From Gammaproteobacteria bacterium (GTDB lineage: Bacteria > Pseudomonadota > Gammaproteobacteria > Thiohalomonadales > Thiohalomonadaceae), in NCBI GenBank assembly GCA_026196275.1, contig JAPHTQ010000023.1, positions 1 to 64,000 of the forward strand: a stretch of DNA of 64,000 nucleotides. Reading direction: 5' to 3'. Of this stretch, positions 1 to 10,648 are shown piece by piece. Both the position numbers and the translations under genes were made by a program. Within the stretch, counting starts at the first letter, position 1; each line of letters begins with the position of its first letter. A model generated the notes under the pieces. It made no database searches. It saw only the letters and a list, made by a program, of their open reading frames with translations, and was not told the origin of the DNA.

Positions 1-1733
<1,733 letters not shown>

Positions 1734-1821
1734 ACAGCTATCCTGTCAATGCTTAAAGACTCAATAAATTAATCGTGATACCTGCGTAAAACACGATGCC
1801 GTGATTGCCTTGCCCATGCCC

Positions 1822-3069
1822 CTACAGCACCAGCGCCTGTTCATACTCATGGCGAAAGTGATAGAGCGAGCTCTCCATGACCTTGAGGGCGCCGTCGAGC
1901 ATGTGGCAACGACCGGCGCCGGGGAGGATCGTGCAGAGGTTCTCCAGCGCATCCAGATCCGCCCGACTGCCCTGACCGGTGTCGATCTTGCTGAGTAACA
2001 GCGCCGCGTAGTGGGTACCGGTCTTGCAGGGTGGACACTGGCCGCAGGAGGAGTGGGCGAAGAAGCTCACATATTCGCTGACCCGCTTGACGATGCCGGT
2101 GCCCTCCGAGATCACGATCATCGCTCCGGTGCCGAGACTCGATTGGCGCTCACGTACCGATTCGTAGTCCAGCGGTACGTCCAGATCCTTGGGCGTGAGC
2201 AGGGTGTTGGAGGGGCCGCCGGTGAACACCGCCTTGAGCTTCTTGTCCAGTAACATTCCGCCGCCGTAGTCGTTGATCAGGGTCGACAGCGGGGTGCCCA
2301 TCGGCAGTTCGTAGGCTCCGGGGTAGAGCACATCGCCGGTAAGGCAGTAGATCTTGGTGCCGGTGGAGGCGCCGAGCCCCAGTCCCTGGAACCACTCTGC
2401 CCCGTTACGCAGGATGTGCGGGACGTTGGACAGGGTCTCCATGTTGTTAATCAACGTCGGGCAGCCGTGCACCCCCGATTCGGCGGGGAAGGGTGGCTTG
2501 CCGCGCGGGAAGGGGAACTTGCCTTCGACGCTTTCAATGGCCGCCGTCTCCTCGCCACCGATGTAGTGGCCGGAGCTGGGCAGTACCCGGTACTCGATGG
2601 TTTTTCCCAGCACCTTCTCAATCGCAGCGATCTGCTCCGAGGCCTGCCACTGGGAAACGGCCTCGCGCATCGCCTCGATCGATTTTTGTTGGTCGGGATT
2701 GATATAGAAGATGATGTGGTTGATGCCGCAGGCCAGTGCGGTGATGGTTGCCCCTTCAATGACCTGATGAGGCGCCTGCTGCAGCAGGATGCGATCCTTG
2801 AAGGTGCCCGGCTCATCCTCGTTGCCATTGCAGATGAGGTACTTCTCCTTGCTGTTGCTCTGCGCGGCGACGAACCCCCATTTTTTGTAGGTGGGAAAGC
2901 CGCTACCGCCCAGTCCGCGTAATCCTGCCTCCCTAATCAGCGGGATGATCGCCTCCGGTGCCGCCAGGGCCTTGGCCAGCCCCTGGCCCCCTGCAGCGGC
3001 AAACCAGGCCTCCAGATCCGCCCCCACACGGTTGCTCTCGTGCAACAGCACCTGATTCAGCTGGCTCAT
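1822..3069 (-). CDS. NuoF-like NADH/FMN-binding iron-sulfur subunit
   Basis: About 415 residues, homologous to the 51-kDa NADH-binding subunit of complex I. Visible motifs in order: FMN/NAD glycine-rich loop GLRGLGGSGFPTYKKW (about residue 50), ICNGNEDEPGTFKDR, YIGGEETAAIESVEGK, and a C-terminal cluster motif CGQCPPCKTGTHY with a later Cys (LPGAGRC). NAD(H) binding is therefore plausible. An upstream in-frame start at 3135 exists, but ATG 3069 is chosen: it has AGGAG 8 nt upstream and sits 4 nt after the stop of the preceding flavoprotein gene, indicating translational coupling. No other complex I genes are nearby, so this is probably an electron-transfer module of a Kor complex rather than Nuo. 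The coupling to KorA is inferred from gene order. Confidence 0.8.
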   Translation of the reverse strand: MSQLNQVLLHESNRVGADLEAWFAAAGGQGLAKALAAPEAIIPLIREAGLRGLGGSGFPTYKKWGFVAAQSNSKEKYLICNGNEDEPGTFKDRILLQQAPHQVIEGATITALACGINHIIFYINPDQQKSIEAMREAVSQWQASEQIAAIEKVLGKTIEYRVLPSSGHYIGGEETAAIESVEGKFPFPRGKPPFPAESGVHGCPTLINNMETLSNVPHILRNGAEWFQGLGLGASTGTKIYCLTGDVLYPGAYELPMGTPLSTLINDYGGGMLLDKKLKAVFTGGPSNTLLTPKDLDVPLDYESVRERQSSLGTGAMIVISEGTGIVKRVSEYVSFFAHSSCGQCPPCKTGTHYAALLLSKIDTGQGSRADLDALENLCTILPGAGRCHMLDGALKVMESSLYHFRHEYEQALVL

Positions 3070-3073
3070 GGCA

Positions 3074-4714
3074 TCACTCCTGGGTGACCTTGTTGCGACG
3101 GTGACGGCGCAGGCCGTCGTAGTCGGCGTCGTCATCGAACTTGGCGCAGTCGGGGAACAGCATCGGGCTTTTGCGCTCCATCGGCATGCCGGAGATGGTC
3201 AGTTCGCGGCGCAGGCGGCTCAGGTGCTCCAGGCCGACCTGCTTGTGTCCCTTGTTGTGACGTTGGGCGGCGGCATGTTCACCGGCGCGCCGGCCGAAAC
3301 TGATGATCTCCAGAAGGGCGTTGCCCATGATACGGTTCTTGCCGTGAATGCCCCCGCTGGCCTCGCCGACACAGTAAAGACCCGGGACGGTGGTGGCGCC
3401 GTTGGCATCGATCACCACGCCGCCGTTTTGATAGTGCAGGGTAGGGTAGATGAGCAGCGGCGAGCGGCTCGGATCGATCCCCGCCTTTTTGCCCAGATTA
3501 AGCAGCTTGGGAAAACGCTGTTGCAGTATCCCGGGGTTGCGCAGCTCCAGCCCTGGTGTGTCGAGCCAGACGCCACAGACGCCGTCCTCGATCGTGATGC
3601 CGCGCCCCTCGGCACACTCTCTCAAGATCGCCGCGGCTACCACATCGCGTGGCAGCAGCTCGTCGATAAAGCGCTCGCCGTGGCCATTAAGCAGCCAGGT
3701 ACCGGCAGAGCGTACCCCTTCGGTGATCAGACTGCCGGCCAGGTGCTGGGGCCAGGCCAGGCCGGTAGGATGGTACTGGAAAGAGTCCAGTTCACGCAGC
3801 TTGGCACCCAGGCGGTAGGCGAGGATCAGTCCGTCGCCGGTAGCCCCGAAATGGTTGGAGGTAGGGAAGCCGTTAAGGTGCATCCGGCCGATCCCGCCGG
3901 TGGCGATAATCACCGTCTTGGCCACCACCTGGACATAACTGCAGTTTTTCAGGTTGGAGAGTACCGCACCGGCGCAGTGTCCTGATTCGTTCGCCAGCAA
4001 CTCCACCGCGGGGCTGTAGTCCCAGACATCGATATCGCTGTTCTGCACCGCCTCGCGCAACACCCGCATCATCTCCAGACCGGTGTAGTCGCGGTAGTAG
4101 CAGACGCGGTTGGCGGAGGTGCCACCGGCACGGCGGGTGAGCAGATCGCCAAACTCATCCAGATCGAACTGCATTCCCTGCTGGATCAGCCAGCGGATCA
4201 CATCCGGGCCGTCTTTGACCATCGCTGCCACCAGCTCGCGTTCGGCGTTGAAGTGGCCGGCCTTGAGGGTGTCGTCGAAGTGCATCTGCGGCGTGTCGCT
4301 CTTCTCTATGGAAGCCTGGATCCCCCCCTCGGCCATTACCGTGTTGCTATCGCCGAGACGCAGTTTGGTGGCAAGGATGACCTCGGCGCCAGCCTGTCGA
4401 GCCACCAGTGCGGCAGCGCAGCCGGCACCGCCGCCGCCGATCACCAGCACATCGGTTTTAACCACCGGTGCACCGGCCAGATCCGCCTCATCGATACGTG
4501 CATCGGCCTGCAGCAGTTCGGCCAGCTGGCGGTGGCAGCGGTCTCCGCTGTTGGGGCCGACCTTGATCGTGTCCAGGGTGTCGGCGCGGTAGTCCGGGTG
4601 GTATTGCTCGAGCAGCGTCTGCGTGTCATCGCCGGCCGGTTTGAGGGGACGTGCCGCACTGGCCTGGTAGGCGGACAACGCTTCGCTGTATGGGGTACCG
4701 TTGCTCACTGTCAT
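3074..4714 (-). CDS. FAD-dependent oxidoreductase of the fumarate reductase/succinate dehydrogenase flavoprotein family
   Basis: 546 residues. The Rossmann FAD-binding loop is at about residues 88-118 (VLVIGGGGAGCAAALVARQ), preceded by a ~85-residue extension not usual in SdhA/FrdA. Family landmarks follow: EGGIQAS, FQYHPTG, a GVRSAGTWLLNGHGERF-like segment, and the C-terminal GEASGGIHGKNRIMGNALLE. The HPTG and GE-GG-HG elements resemble the dicarboxylate site region of the family, but the true substrate is unknown. It lies between the 2Fe-2S/4Fe-4S gene (upstream, 6 nt gap) and the NuoF-like gene (4 nt gap) in one minus-strand run ending with KorA. It could be a quinone- or dicarboxylate-linked electron partner of the Kor enzyme. 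Alternatives are an L-aspartate-oxidase-like or adenylylsulfate-reductase-like flavoprotein, which fit less well. Confidence 0.75.
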   Translation of the reverse strand: MTVSNGTPYSEALSAYQASAARPLKPAGDDTQTLLEQYHPDYRADTLDTIKVGPNSGDRCHRQLAELLQADARIDEADLAGAPVVKTDVLVIGGGGAGCAAALVARQAGAEVILATKLRLGDSNTVMAEGGIQASIEKSDTPQMHFDDTLKAGHFNAERELVAAMVKDGPDVIRWLIQQGMQFDLDEFGDLLTRRAGGTSANRVCYYRDYTGLEMMRVLREAVQNSDIDVWDYSPAVELLANESGHCAGAVLSNLKNCSYVQVVAKTVIIATGGIGRMHLNGFPTSNHFGATGDGLILAYRLGAKLRELDSFQYHPTGLAWPQHLAGSLITEGVRSAGTWLLNGHGERFIDELLPRDVVAAAILRECAEGRGITIEDGVCGVWLDTPGLELRNPGILQQRFPKLLNLGKKAGIDPSRSPLLIYPTLHYQNGGVVIDANGATTVPGLYCVGEASGGIHGKNRIMGNALLEIISFGRRAGEHAAAQRHNKGHKQVGLEHLSRLRRELTISGMPMERKSPMLFPDCAKFDDDADYDGLRRHRRNKVTQE

Positions 4715-4720
4715 TCCCCT

Positions 4721-5383
4721 TTAGTTAGCCGCGTTGTCGGGTTGACTGCCGGGGCTGTTGCAATCGACCTCCAGCTCCCCCTTGCGCAGCAGCTCCAGAC
4801 GATGGATAAGGTTGGAGGGGCGGGCGTGGAAATAGGCGGTGACGCGGCGGGCAAACAGACCGACGTGGTTGGGGGCGATCGCCTCGGGGCAACCGGTCAT
4901 GCAGAGGTTGCACATAATACATTCAACGAACAGCTCGCCCGCCTCGCGGAAACGACCCTCACCGGCCAGCTTGACCCCCAGTTCCACGTTGATGTTTTTG
5001 GGACAGGCGCTGTAGCAGCCACCGCAGTGGCGACAGCTGTTGGCCTCCGGGAAGATGCGGTGAAACTCGGCCTGGACATCCCAGGAGTTTTTGATCTCGC
5101 CAAGCTCATAGTGATGGTGAGTCGGGTTGGGGAAGACCAGGAACAGCACCTGCATCCCCTCCTCAACCAGGGTCTGGCAGCCGAGCTCCATGCCGACCTT
5201 CTCCTGTCCCTCTCGCCGAACCAGTACCCGGCAGGAGCCACAGACACCCTCAAGGCAGCCGACCCCTTTGACCCTGGGGTAACCGGCATGCCAGAGGGCC
5301 TGGATCACCGACAGGGAAGGGGGGGCCTGAATGGCCTTGCCGTCGATGACGACGTTAACAAGTTGCTGGTTCTCTGCACTCAT
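4721..5383 (-). CDS. 2Fe-2S plus two 4Fe-4S protein, SdhB/FrdB-like
   Basis: 220 residues. The N-terminal half is a plant-type 2Fe-2S ferredoxin domain with GCLEGVCGSCRVLVR (about residues 57-71) and a later ELGCQTLV cysteine. The C-terminal half has two 4Fe-4S motifs, CRHCGGCYSACPKN and CIMCNLCMTGCPEA. This layout matches the electron-transfer subunit of succinate dehydrogenase/fumarate reductase-like complexes and pairs with the downstream flavoprotein. There is no membrane-anchor gene in the run, so the complex is probably soluble. It is the first gene of the minus-strand operon and is preceded by an FNR-like box about 160 nt upstream. Confidence 0.8.
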   Translation of the reverse strand: MSAENQQLVNVVIDGKAIQAPPSLSVIQALWHAGYPRVKGVGCLEGVCGSCRVLVRREGQEKVGMELGCQTLVEEGMQVLFLVFPNPTHHHYELGEIKNSWDVQAEFHRIFPEANSCRHCGGCYSACPKNINVELGVKLAGEGRFREAGELFVECIMCNLCMTGCPEAIAPNHVGLFARRVTAYFHARPSNLIHRLELLRKGELEVDCNSPGSQPDNAAN

Positions 5384-5542
5384 TCGGGTACCAAATTCAT
5401 CTGGCTGACAGGTTTTTCTGTCACACCAATTGCCTGAAAACCCTGTGATTTGTATGGCATGGGCGGGCTGTTAAAACCGGGGCATTGTACCGAAACTGCC
5501 TGCAGAATTCTCATATTTCAGTGAAAAAAGTTTCCTATCTAG

Positions 5543-5556
5543 TTGACTTTAATCAA
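5543..5556 (-). promoter_or_regulatory. FNR/ANR-like binding site upstream of the Kor operon
   Basis: TTGACTTTAATCAA matches the FNR consensus TTGAT-N4-ATCAA at 9 of 10 positions. On the minus strand an AT-rich hexamer (AAATAT, plus-strand 5514-5519) could serve as -10, which would put the box near -42, the usual place for class II activation. The box could also act on thrS, but oxygen control of thrS is unlikely. No footprint or start site is known; the assignment rests on the consensus match and position. Confidence 0.45.
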
Positions 5557-5741
5557 AAAATACCTAAGTAAAATACTTTGGTATTGGTTGTGGAAAGTGC
5601 CCTCCGGTCGGTTCGATATCATCTTGTCGGACTGGATATCGGCACAATTCGCGTTGTGGCTTCACTCCCGCATGAAGCTGTGATAGCATTGCCAATCAAT
5701 GAGATAGGCAGCCCCGCGGCTTCCTGCATAACCCGAATCCC

Positions 5742-5815
5742 AAGCACCGTGCGCGTCATGGTGCTTTTTTATTTTCACGTGGTCTCTCGTATGGATCACC
5801 ACTGAGCAAGAAGGA
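5742..5815 (+). promoter_or_regulatory. thrS translational operator with tRNA-Thr anticodon-arm mimic
   Basis: Two stem-loops joined by a U-rich single strand precede thrS. The proximal one pairs 5779-5785 with 5793-5799 (7 bp, two G-U) around a 7-nt loop CTCGTAT (5786-5792). Read as an anticodon loop this has U33, CGU as anticodon (a threonine anticodon) and A37. The distal hairpin pairs 5742-5751 with 5757-5766 and its loop also holds CGU. Known E. coli thrS control uses two such arms bound by the threonyl-tRNA synthetase dimer to block ribosome binding. The AAGAAGGA Shine-Dalgarno (5809-5816) follows directly. The layout is seen in the sequence; synthetase binding is inferred by analogy. 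The distal hairpin with its T-run also resembles an intrinsic terminator. Confidence 0.6.
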
Positions 5816-5821
5816 CAGAAC

Positions 5822-7747
5822 ATGCCTGTAATCACCCTTCCCGACGGTTCCCAGCGCCAGTTCGACAAGCCGGTGACGGTTCATGATGTGGCTGCCGATA
5901 TCGGCCCCGGCCTGGCCAAGGCTGCGTTGGCCGGCAAGATCGGCGAGCGTCTGGTCGATACCTCCTACCGCATCGAGGATGATGCGCAGCTGGCAATCAT
6001 CACCGATAAGAGTGAGGAAGGGCTGGAGATCATCCGCCACTCCACCGCCCACCTGTTGGCCCAGGCGGTCAAACGTCTCTATTCGGATGCACAGGTGACC
6101 ATCGGTCCGGTGATCGAGGATGGTTTCTACTACGATTTTGCCTACGAGCGTCCCTTTACCACCGAAGATCTGGAGAAGATCGAAAAGGAGATGGCGAAGA
6201 TCGTCGCCGACGATATTCCGGTCGAGCGTTCGGTGATGTCCCGTGAGGAGGCGATCGATCTCTTCGCCGGGATGGGCGAGGTCTACAAGGCGAAGATCAT
6301 CGAGGATATTCCCCACGGCGAGGAGTTGTCGCTCTACAAGCAGGGCGACTTTATCGATCTCTGCCGCGGTCCCCATGTCCCCTCCACCGGCAAACTCAAG
6401 GCCTTCAAGTTGATGAAGGTGGCCGGTGCCTACTGGCGCGGCGACTCGCGCAACGAGATGCTGACCCGGGTCTACGGCACTGCCTGGACCGACAAGAAGG
6501 CACTCAAGCAGTACCTGCATCGCCTGGAGGAGGCGGAGAAGCGCGACCATCGTAAGATCGGTCGTCAACTCGGCCTGTTCCACGCCCAGGAGGAGGCGCC
6601 GGGGATGGTTTTCTGGCATCCCAACGGCTGGACCCTGTGGCAGGCGGTGGAGCAGTACATGCGCAACGTCTTTCGTGACAACGGCTATCAGGAGATCCGC
6701 ACCCCCCAGGTGGTGGATCGCAGCCTGTGGGAGAAGTCCGGCCACTGGGACAAGTTCGGTGATATGATCTTCACCACCCACTCGGAGCACCGTGACTACG
6801 CGGTCAAACCGATGAACTGTCCCTGTCACGTACAGGTGTTCAACCAGGGGCTGAAGTCCTACCGCGAGCTGCCTCTTCGTCTGGCCGAGTTTGGCTCCTG
6901 TCATCGCAATGAGCCCTCAGGTACACTGCACGGCATCATGCGGGTGCGCAACTTCACCCAGGACGATGCACATATCTTCTGTACCGAAGAGCAGATCCAG
7001 CAGGAGGTATCGGTCTTTATCGACCTGCTCTATAAGGTCTACGCCGACTTCGGCTTTGATGAGGTTATCATCAAGCTCTCCACCCGCCCCGAACAGCGGG
7101 TCGGATCGGATGAGATATGGGATAAGGCGGAGCATTCGCTGGAGCGGGCCCTCAATACCAAGGGCTTGCCGTGGGACCTGCAGCCGGGCGAGGGGGCCTT
7201 CTACGGTCCGAAGATCGAATTCTCCCTCAAGGATTGCCTCGGGCGGGTCTGGCAGTGCGGTACCATTCAGGTCGATTTTTCCATGCCGGGACGGCTGGAT
7301 GCCCACTATATCGCCGAAGATGGCAGCAAACAGGTGCCGGTGATGCTGCACCGGGCGATCCTCGGTTCGATGGAGCGCTTTATCGGCATTCTCATCGAGC
7401 ATCATGCCGGTGCCTTCCCGTTGTGGCTGGCACCGACCCAGGCGGTGGTGTTGAATATCACCGATAATCAGGCCGATTTTGTCCGGGAGATCGAAGAAAA
7501 TCTGAGAAATCAGGGCATTCGCATCAAATCCGACTTGAGAAATGAGAAAATCGGCTTTAAAATCCGCGAGCACACGTTACACCGCATCCCCTATATGCTG
7601 GTCATCGGGGATCGGGAAATTGAGAACCGGACCGTGGCCGTGCGCACGCGAGGCGGTGAGGATCTTGGCACTATGTCCATTGAGGCATTCGCCGAGCGCC
7701 TGAAAACCGAAATCGCGAGCCACGGTCGCACTGTTTTGGAGGATTGA
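5822..7747 (+). CDS. thrS: threonyl-tRNA synthetase
   Basis: 641 residues, almost the same as E. coli ThrRS (642). It charges tRNA-Thr in the cytoplasm. Domains in order: N-terminal TGS domain, the second (editing) domain with the [11 protein letters not shown] histidine motif, the class II catalytic core with zinc-site residues in [10 protein letters not shown], the [11 protein letters not shown] motif 2 region, motif 3 region [21 protein letters not shown], and the C-terminal anticodon-binding domain from about residue 540. It starts at ATG 5822 with AAGAAGGA 6 nt upstream. The stop overlaps the Shine-Dalgarno/start zone of infC, as usual in gammaproteobacteria. Autoregulation through the leader operator is likely. 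Confidence 0.98.
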   Translation: MPVITLPDGSQRQFDKPVTVHDVAADIGPGLAKAALAGKIGERLVDTSYRIEDDAQLAIITDKSEEGLEIIRHSTAHLLAQAVKRLYSDAQVTIGPVIEDGFYYDFAYERPFTTEDLEKIEKEMAKIVADDIPVERSVMSREEAIDLFAGMGEVYKAKIIEDIPHGEELSLYKQGDFIDLCRGPHVPSTGKLKAFKLMKVAGAYWRGDSRNEMLTRVYGTAWTDKKALKQYLHRLEEAEKRDHRKIGRQLGLFHAQEEAPGMVFWHPNGWTLWQAVEQYMRNVFRDNGYQEIRTPQVVDRSLWEKSGHWDKFGDMIFTTHSEHRDYAVKPMNCPCHVQVFNQGLKSYRELPLRLAEFGSCHRNEPSGTLHGIMRVRNFTQDDAHIFCTEEQIQQEVSVFIDLLYKVYADFGFDEVIIKLSTRPEQRVGSDEIWDKAEHSLERALNTKGLPWDLQPGEGAFYGPKIEFSLKDCLGRVWQCGTIQVDFSMPGRLDAHYIAEDGSKQVPVMLHRAILGSMERFIGILIEHHAGAFPLWLAPTQAVVLNITDNQADFVREIEENLRNQGIRIKSDLRNEKIGFKIREHTLHRIPYMLVIGDREIENRTVAVRTRGGEDLGTMSIEAFAERLKTEIASHGRTVLED

Positions 7748-7751
7748 AGCA

Positions 7752-8276
7752 ATCGCTGCTAAAGAAAAACAGACCCGCTTGAATGACGATATTCGGGTCC
7801 CGGAAGTACGCCTCGTCGGCCATGACGGCGAGCAGATCGGAGTCGTTCCCATCGAAAAGGCGCTGGAAATCGCTGCCGAGTCCGAACTCGATCTGGTGGA
7901 GGTCTCTCCGGATGCCAAGCCCCCTGTTTGCCGTATCATGGATCACGGCAAGTTCATTTTTGAACAGCGCAAGAAGCAGCAGGCGGCCAAGAAAAAGCAG
8001 AAACAGGTCCAGGTAAAAGAAGTCAAATTCCGTCCCGGGACGGAAGAGGGAGATTATCAGGTCAAACTACGCAACCTGACACGCTTCCTCAATGACGGGG
8101 ACAGGGTCAAGGTAACCTTACGGTTCCGTGGCCGTGAAATGGCACACCAGGAGCTCGGTCGCGATCTGCTCAAGCGGATCGAGGCAGACCTTTCAGAGCT
8201 GGGAACGGTAGAACAGTTTCCGAGGATGGAAGGGCGACAAATGGTGATGCTGATGGCCCCAAAAAAGAAGAAGTAA
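7752..8276 (+). CDS. infC: translation initiation factor IF-3, probable ATC start codon
   Basis: IF-3 checks the start codon and keeps 30S subunits free. From ATC 7752 the protein has 174 residues (E. coli 180); from TTG 7779 it would have 165 and lose the N-terminal residues. No ATG exists in the region. A strong GGAGG at 7738-7742 is 9 nt from ATC 7752 but directly abuts ATT 7743 and is 36 nt from TTG 7779, so ATC is preferred. Rare AUU/AUC-class starts on infC are known to let IF-3 repress its own translation. Motifs seen: [42 protein letters not shown] and the basic tail APKKKK. It sits in the standard thrS-infC-rpmI-rplT operon. Confidence 0.93.
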   Translation: MAAKEKQTRLNDDIRVPEVRLVGHDGEQIGVVPIEKALEIAAESELDLVEVSPDAKPPVCRIMDHGKFIFEQRKKQQAAKKKQKQVQVKEVKFRPGTEEGDYQVKLRNLTRFLNDGDRVKVTLRFRGREMAHQELGRDLLKRIEADLSELGTVEQFPRMEGRQMVMLMAPKKKK

Positions 8277-8398
8277 ATGGCGGCAGGTCGCAATGCGATG
8301 TGCCAAATTTGCTTCGGACGCGCTACTGTCCATCAATTACGGTGCCAACAGTCACAAATGTGCGTTTTATTAAAACTTGCAATGCGGAGTAGTAAGCA

Positions 8399-8593
8399 AT
8401 GCCAAAGATGAAAACCAACAGAGGCGCGGCCAAGCGTTTCAAGCGCAGCGCTGGTGGCTTTAAGCGTAACCAGTCGTTCCGCCGCCACATCCTCACCAAG
8501 AAATCGACCAAGCGCAAGCGCCATCTGCGTACGGCCGAAATGGTTGCCGCTGTCGACGTACCAATGGTTCGTCGCATGTTGCCCTACAGCTGA
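8399..8593 (+). CDS. rpmI: 50S ribosomal protein L35
   Basis: 64 residues, very basic, standard length for bL35. The start [15 protein letters not shown] and the [12 protein letters not shown] segment are family hallmarks. A GGAG lies 11 nt before the ATG. The 122-nt gap after infC holds no gene; in E. coli the corresponding region contains the RNA target through which L20 represses rpmI-rplT, and the same could apply here, although no pseudoknot was verified by eye. Confidence 0.98.
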   Translation: MPKMKTNRGAAKRFKRSAGGFKRNQSFRRHILTKKSTKRKRHLRTAEMVAAVDVPMVRRMLPYS

Positions 8594-8606
8594 GGAGTAA
8601 GGAACG

Positions 8607-8963
8607 ATGCCAAGAGTAAAACGTGGTGTAACCGCACGGGCCAAACACAAAAAGGTTCTGGCCCAGGCAAAAGGTTATTCAGGTCGTCGCAAGAATGTTT
8701 TCCGCGTCGCCAAACAGGCCGTGATCAAGGCCGGTCAGTATGCATACCGCGACCGTCGTCAGCGCAAACGTCAGTTCCGCGCGCTTTGGATCGCCCGTAT
8801 CAATGCGGCTGCCCGTGAGTGCGGTATGTCCTACAGCCGCATGATCAACGGTCTGAAAAAGTCCGGCGTTGAGATCGATCGCAAGGTACTGGCAGACATC
8901 GCTGTGGCCGACAAGGCAGGTTTTGCTGCCCTGGCGGAAAAAGCGAAGAGCGCCCAGGCCTAA
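8607..8963 (+). CDS. rplT: 50S ribosomal protein L20
   Basis: 118 residues, the usual bL20 length. The long basic N-terminal helix ([18 protein letters not shown], then [17 protein letters not shown]) and the globular C-terminal part with [13 protein letters not shown]-type sequence (here [18 protein letters not shown]) are typical. It starts 13 nt after rpmI with GAGGAGTAAGG as ribosome site. L20 is an assembly protein of 23S rRNA and a translational autoregulator of this operon in E. coli. A strong intrinsic terminator follows about 50 nt downstream, separating it from pheS. Confidence 0.98.
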   Translation: MPRVKRGVTARAKHKKVLAQAKGYSGRRKNVFRVAKQAVIKAGQYAYRDRRQRKRQFRALWIARINAAARECGMSYSRMINGLKKSGVEIDRKVLADIAVADKAGFAALAEKAKSAQA

Positions 8964-9015
8964 GCAGTAATTGTGTCGCGCAACCGGCGGAAATTTCGCC
9001 GGGGCAATGCACGGA

Positions 9016-9049
9016 AAGGGGGAAGGCCTAACAGTCTTCCCCCTTTTTG
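9016..9049 (+). terminator. intrinsic terminator after rplT
   Basis: AAAGGGGGAAG (9016-9026) pairs with CTTCCCCCTTT (9037-9047) as an 11-bp stem with a 10-nt loop, followed by a short T-run. A second hairpin CCGGCG/CGCCGG lies just upstream (8985-9002). It ends the thrS-rplT transcript, so pheS needs its own promoter or read-through. Confidence 0.85.
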
Positions 9050-9070
9050 CTTTAAATTCTTAAAAGACCT

Positions 9071-10340
<1,270 letters not shown>

Positions 10341-10345
10341 CTAAA

Positions 10346-10617
10346 TTCACCGCAAAGGCGCAAAGGACGCGAAGAAGAGCTGATGATGGATTGGGCGGGA
10401 TATGCCCTAACGGATTTTTACCGCAGAGGAGCAAAGACGCGGAGGTTGCAAATGCCGTCATTCCGGCGAAGACTGGAATCCATTAGGAAGTCACGCGGAT
10501 GTTTGGATTCAAGCTTGCAACGGGATGACGACGAAGTGTCGGCATAGTGGGCAGGTTGAGGCATGCCCTCTGGATTTAGCCATGTTTTCCTTAGCGCCTT
10601 TGCGCCTCTGCGGTGAA
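10346..10617. repeat. composite palindromic repeat inserted between pheS and pheT
   Basis: Outer arms TTCACCGCAAAGGCGCAAAG (from 10346) and, in reverse, CGCCTTTGCGCCTCTGCGG (ending near 10613) frame the spacer. An internal copy ACCGCAGAGGAGCAAAGACG starts near 10422. A second, different palindrome lies inside at 10456-10530: CGTCATTCC and GGAATCCA on the left against TGGATTC and GGGATGACG on the right, a common REP-like form. No ORF of note is present. Two repeat families are nested in a spacer that should normally be nearly zero in length. Confidence 0.75.
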
Positions 10618-10648
10618 ATAATTATTTTTGAATCAGGTTTGAAACAAC

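Noticed and set aside
5742-5770. Perfect 10-bp hairpin followed by T-run, looking like an intrinsic terminator before thrS
   Set aside because: No plus-strand gene precedes it. Together with the downstream CGU-loop hairpin it fits the distal arm and U-rich linker of a thrS operator better, although attenuation cannot be excluded.
5578-5805. 75-codon open frame upstream of thrS
   Set aside because: No ribosome site, no recognisable sequence, and it runs through the structured thrS leader.
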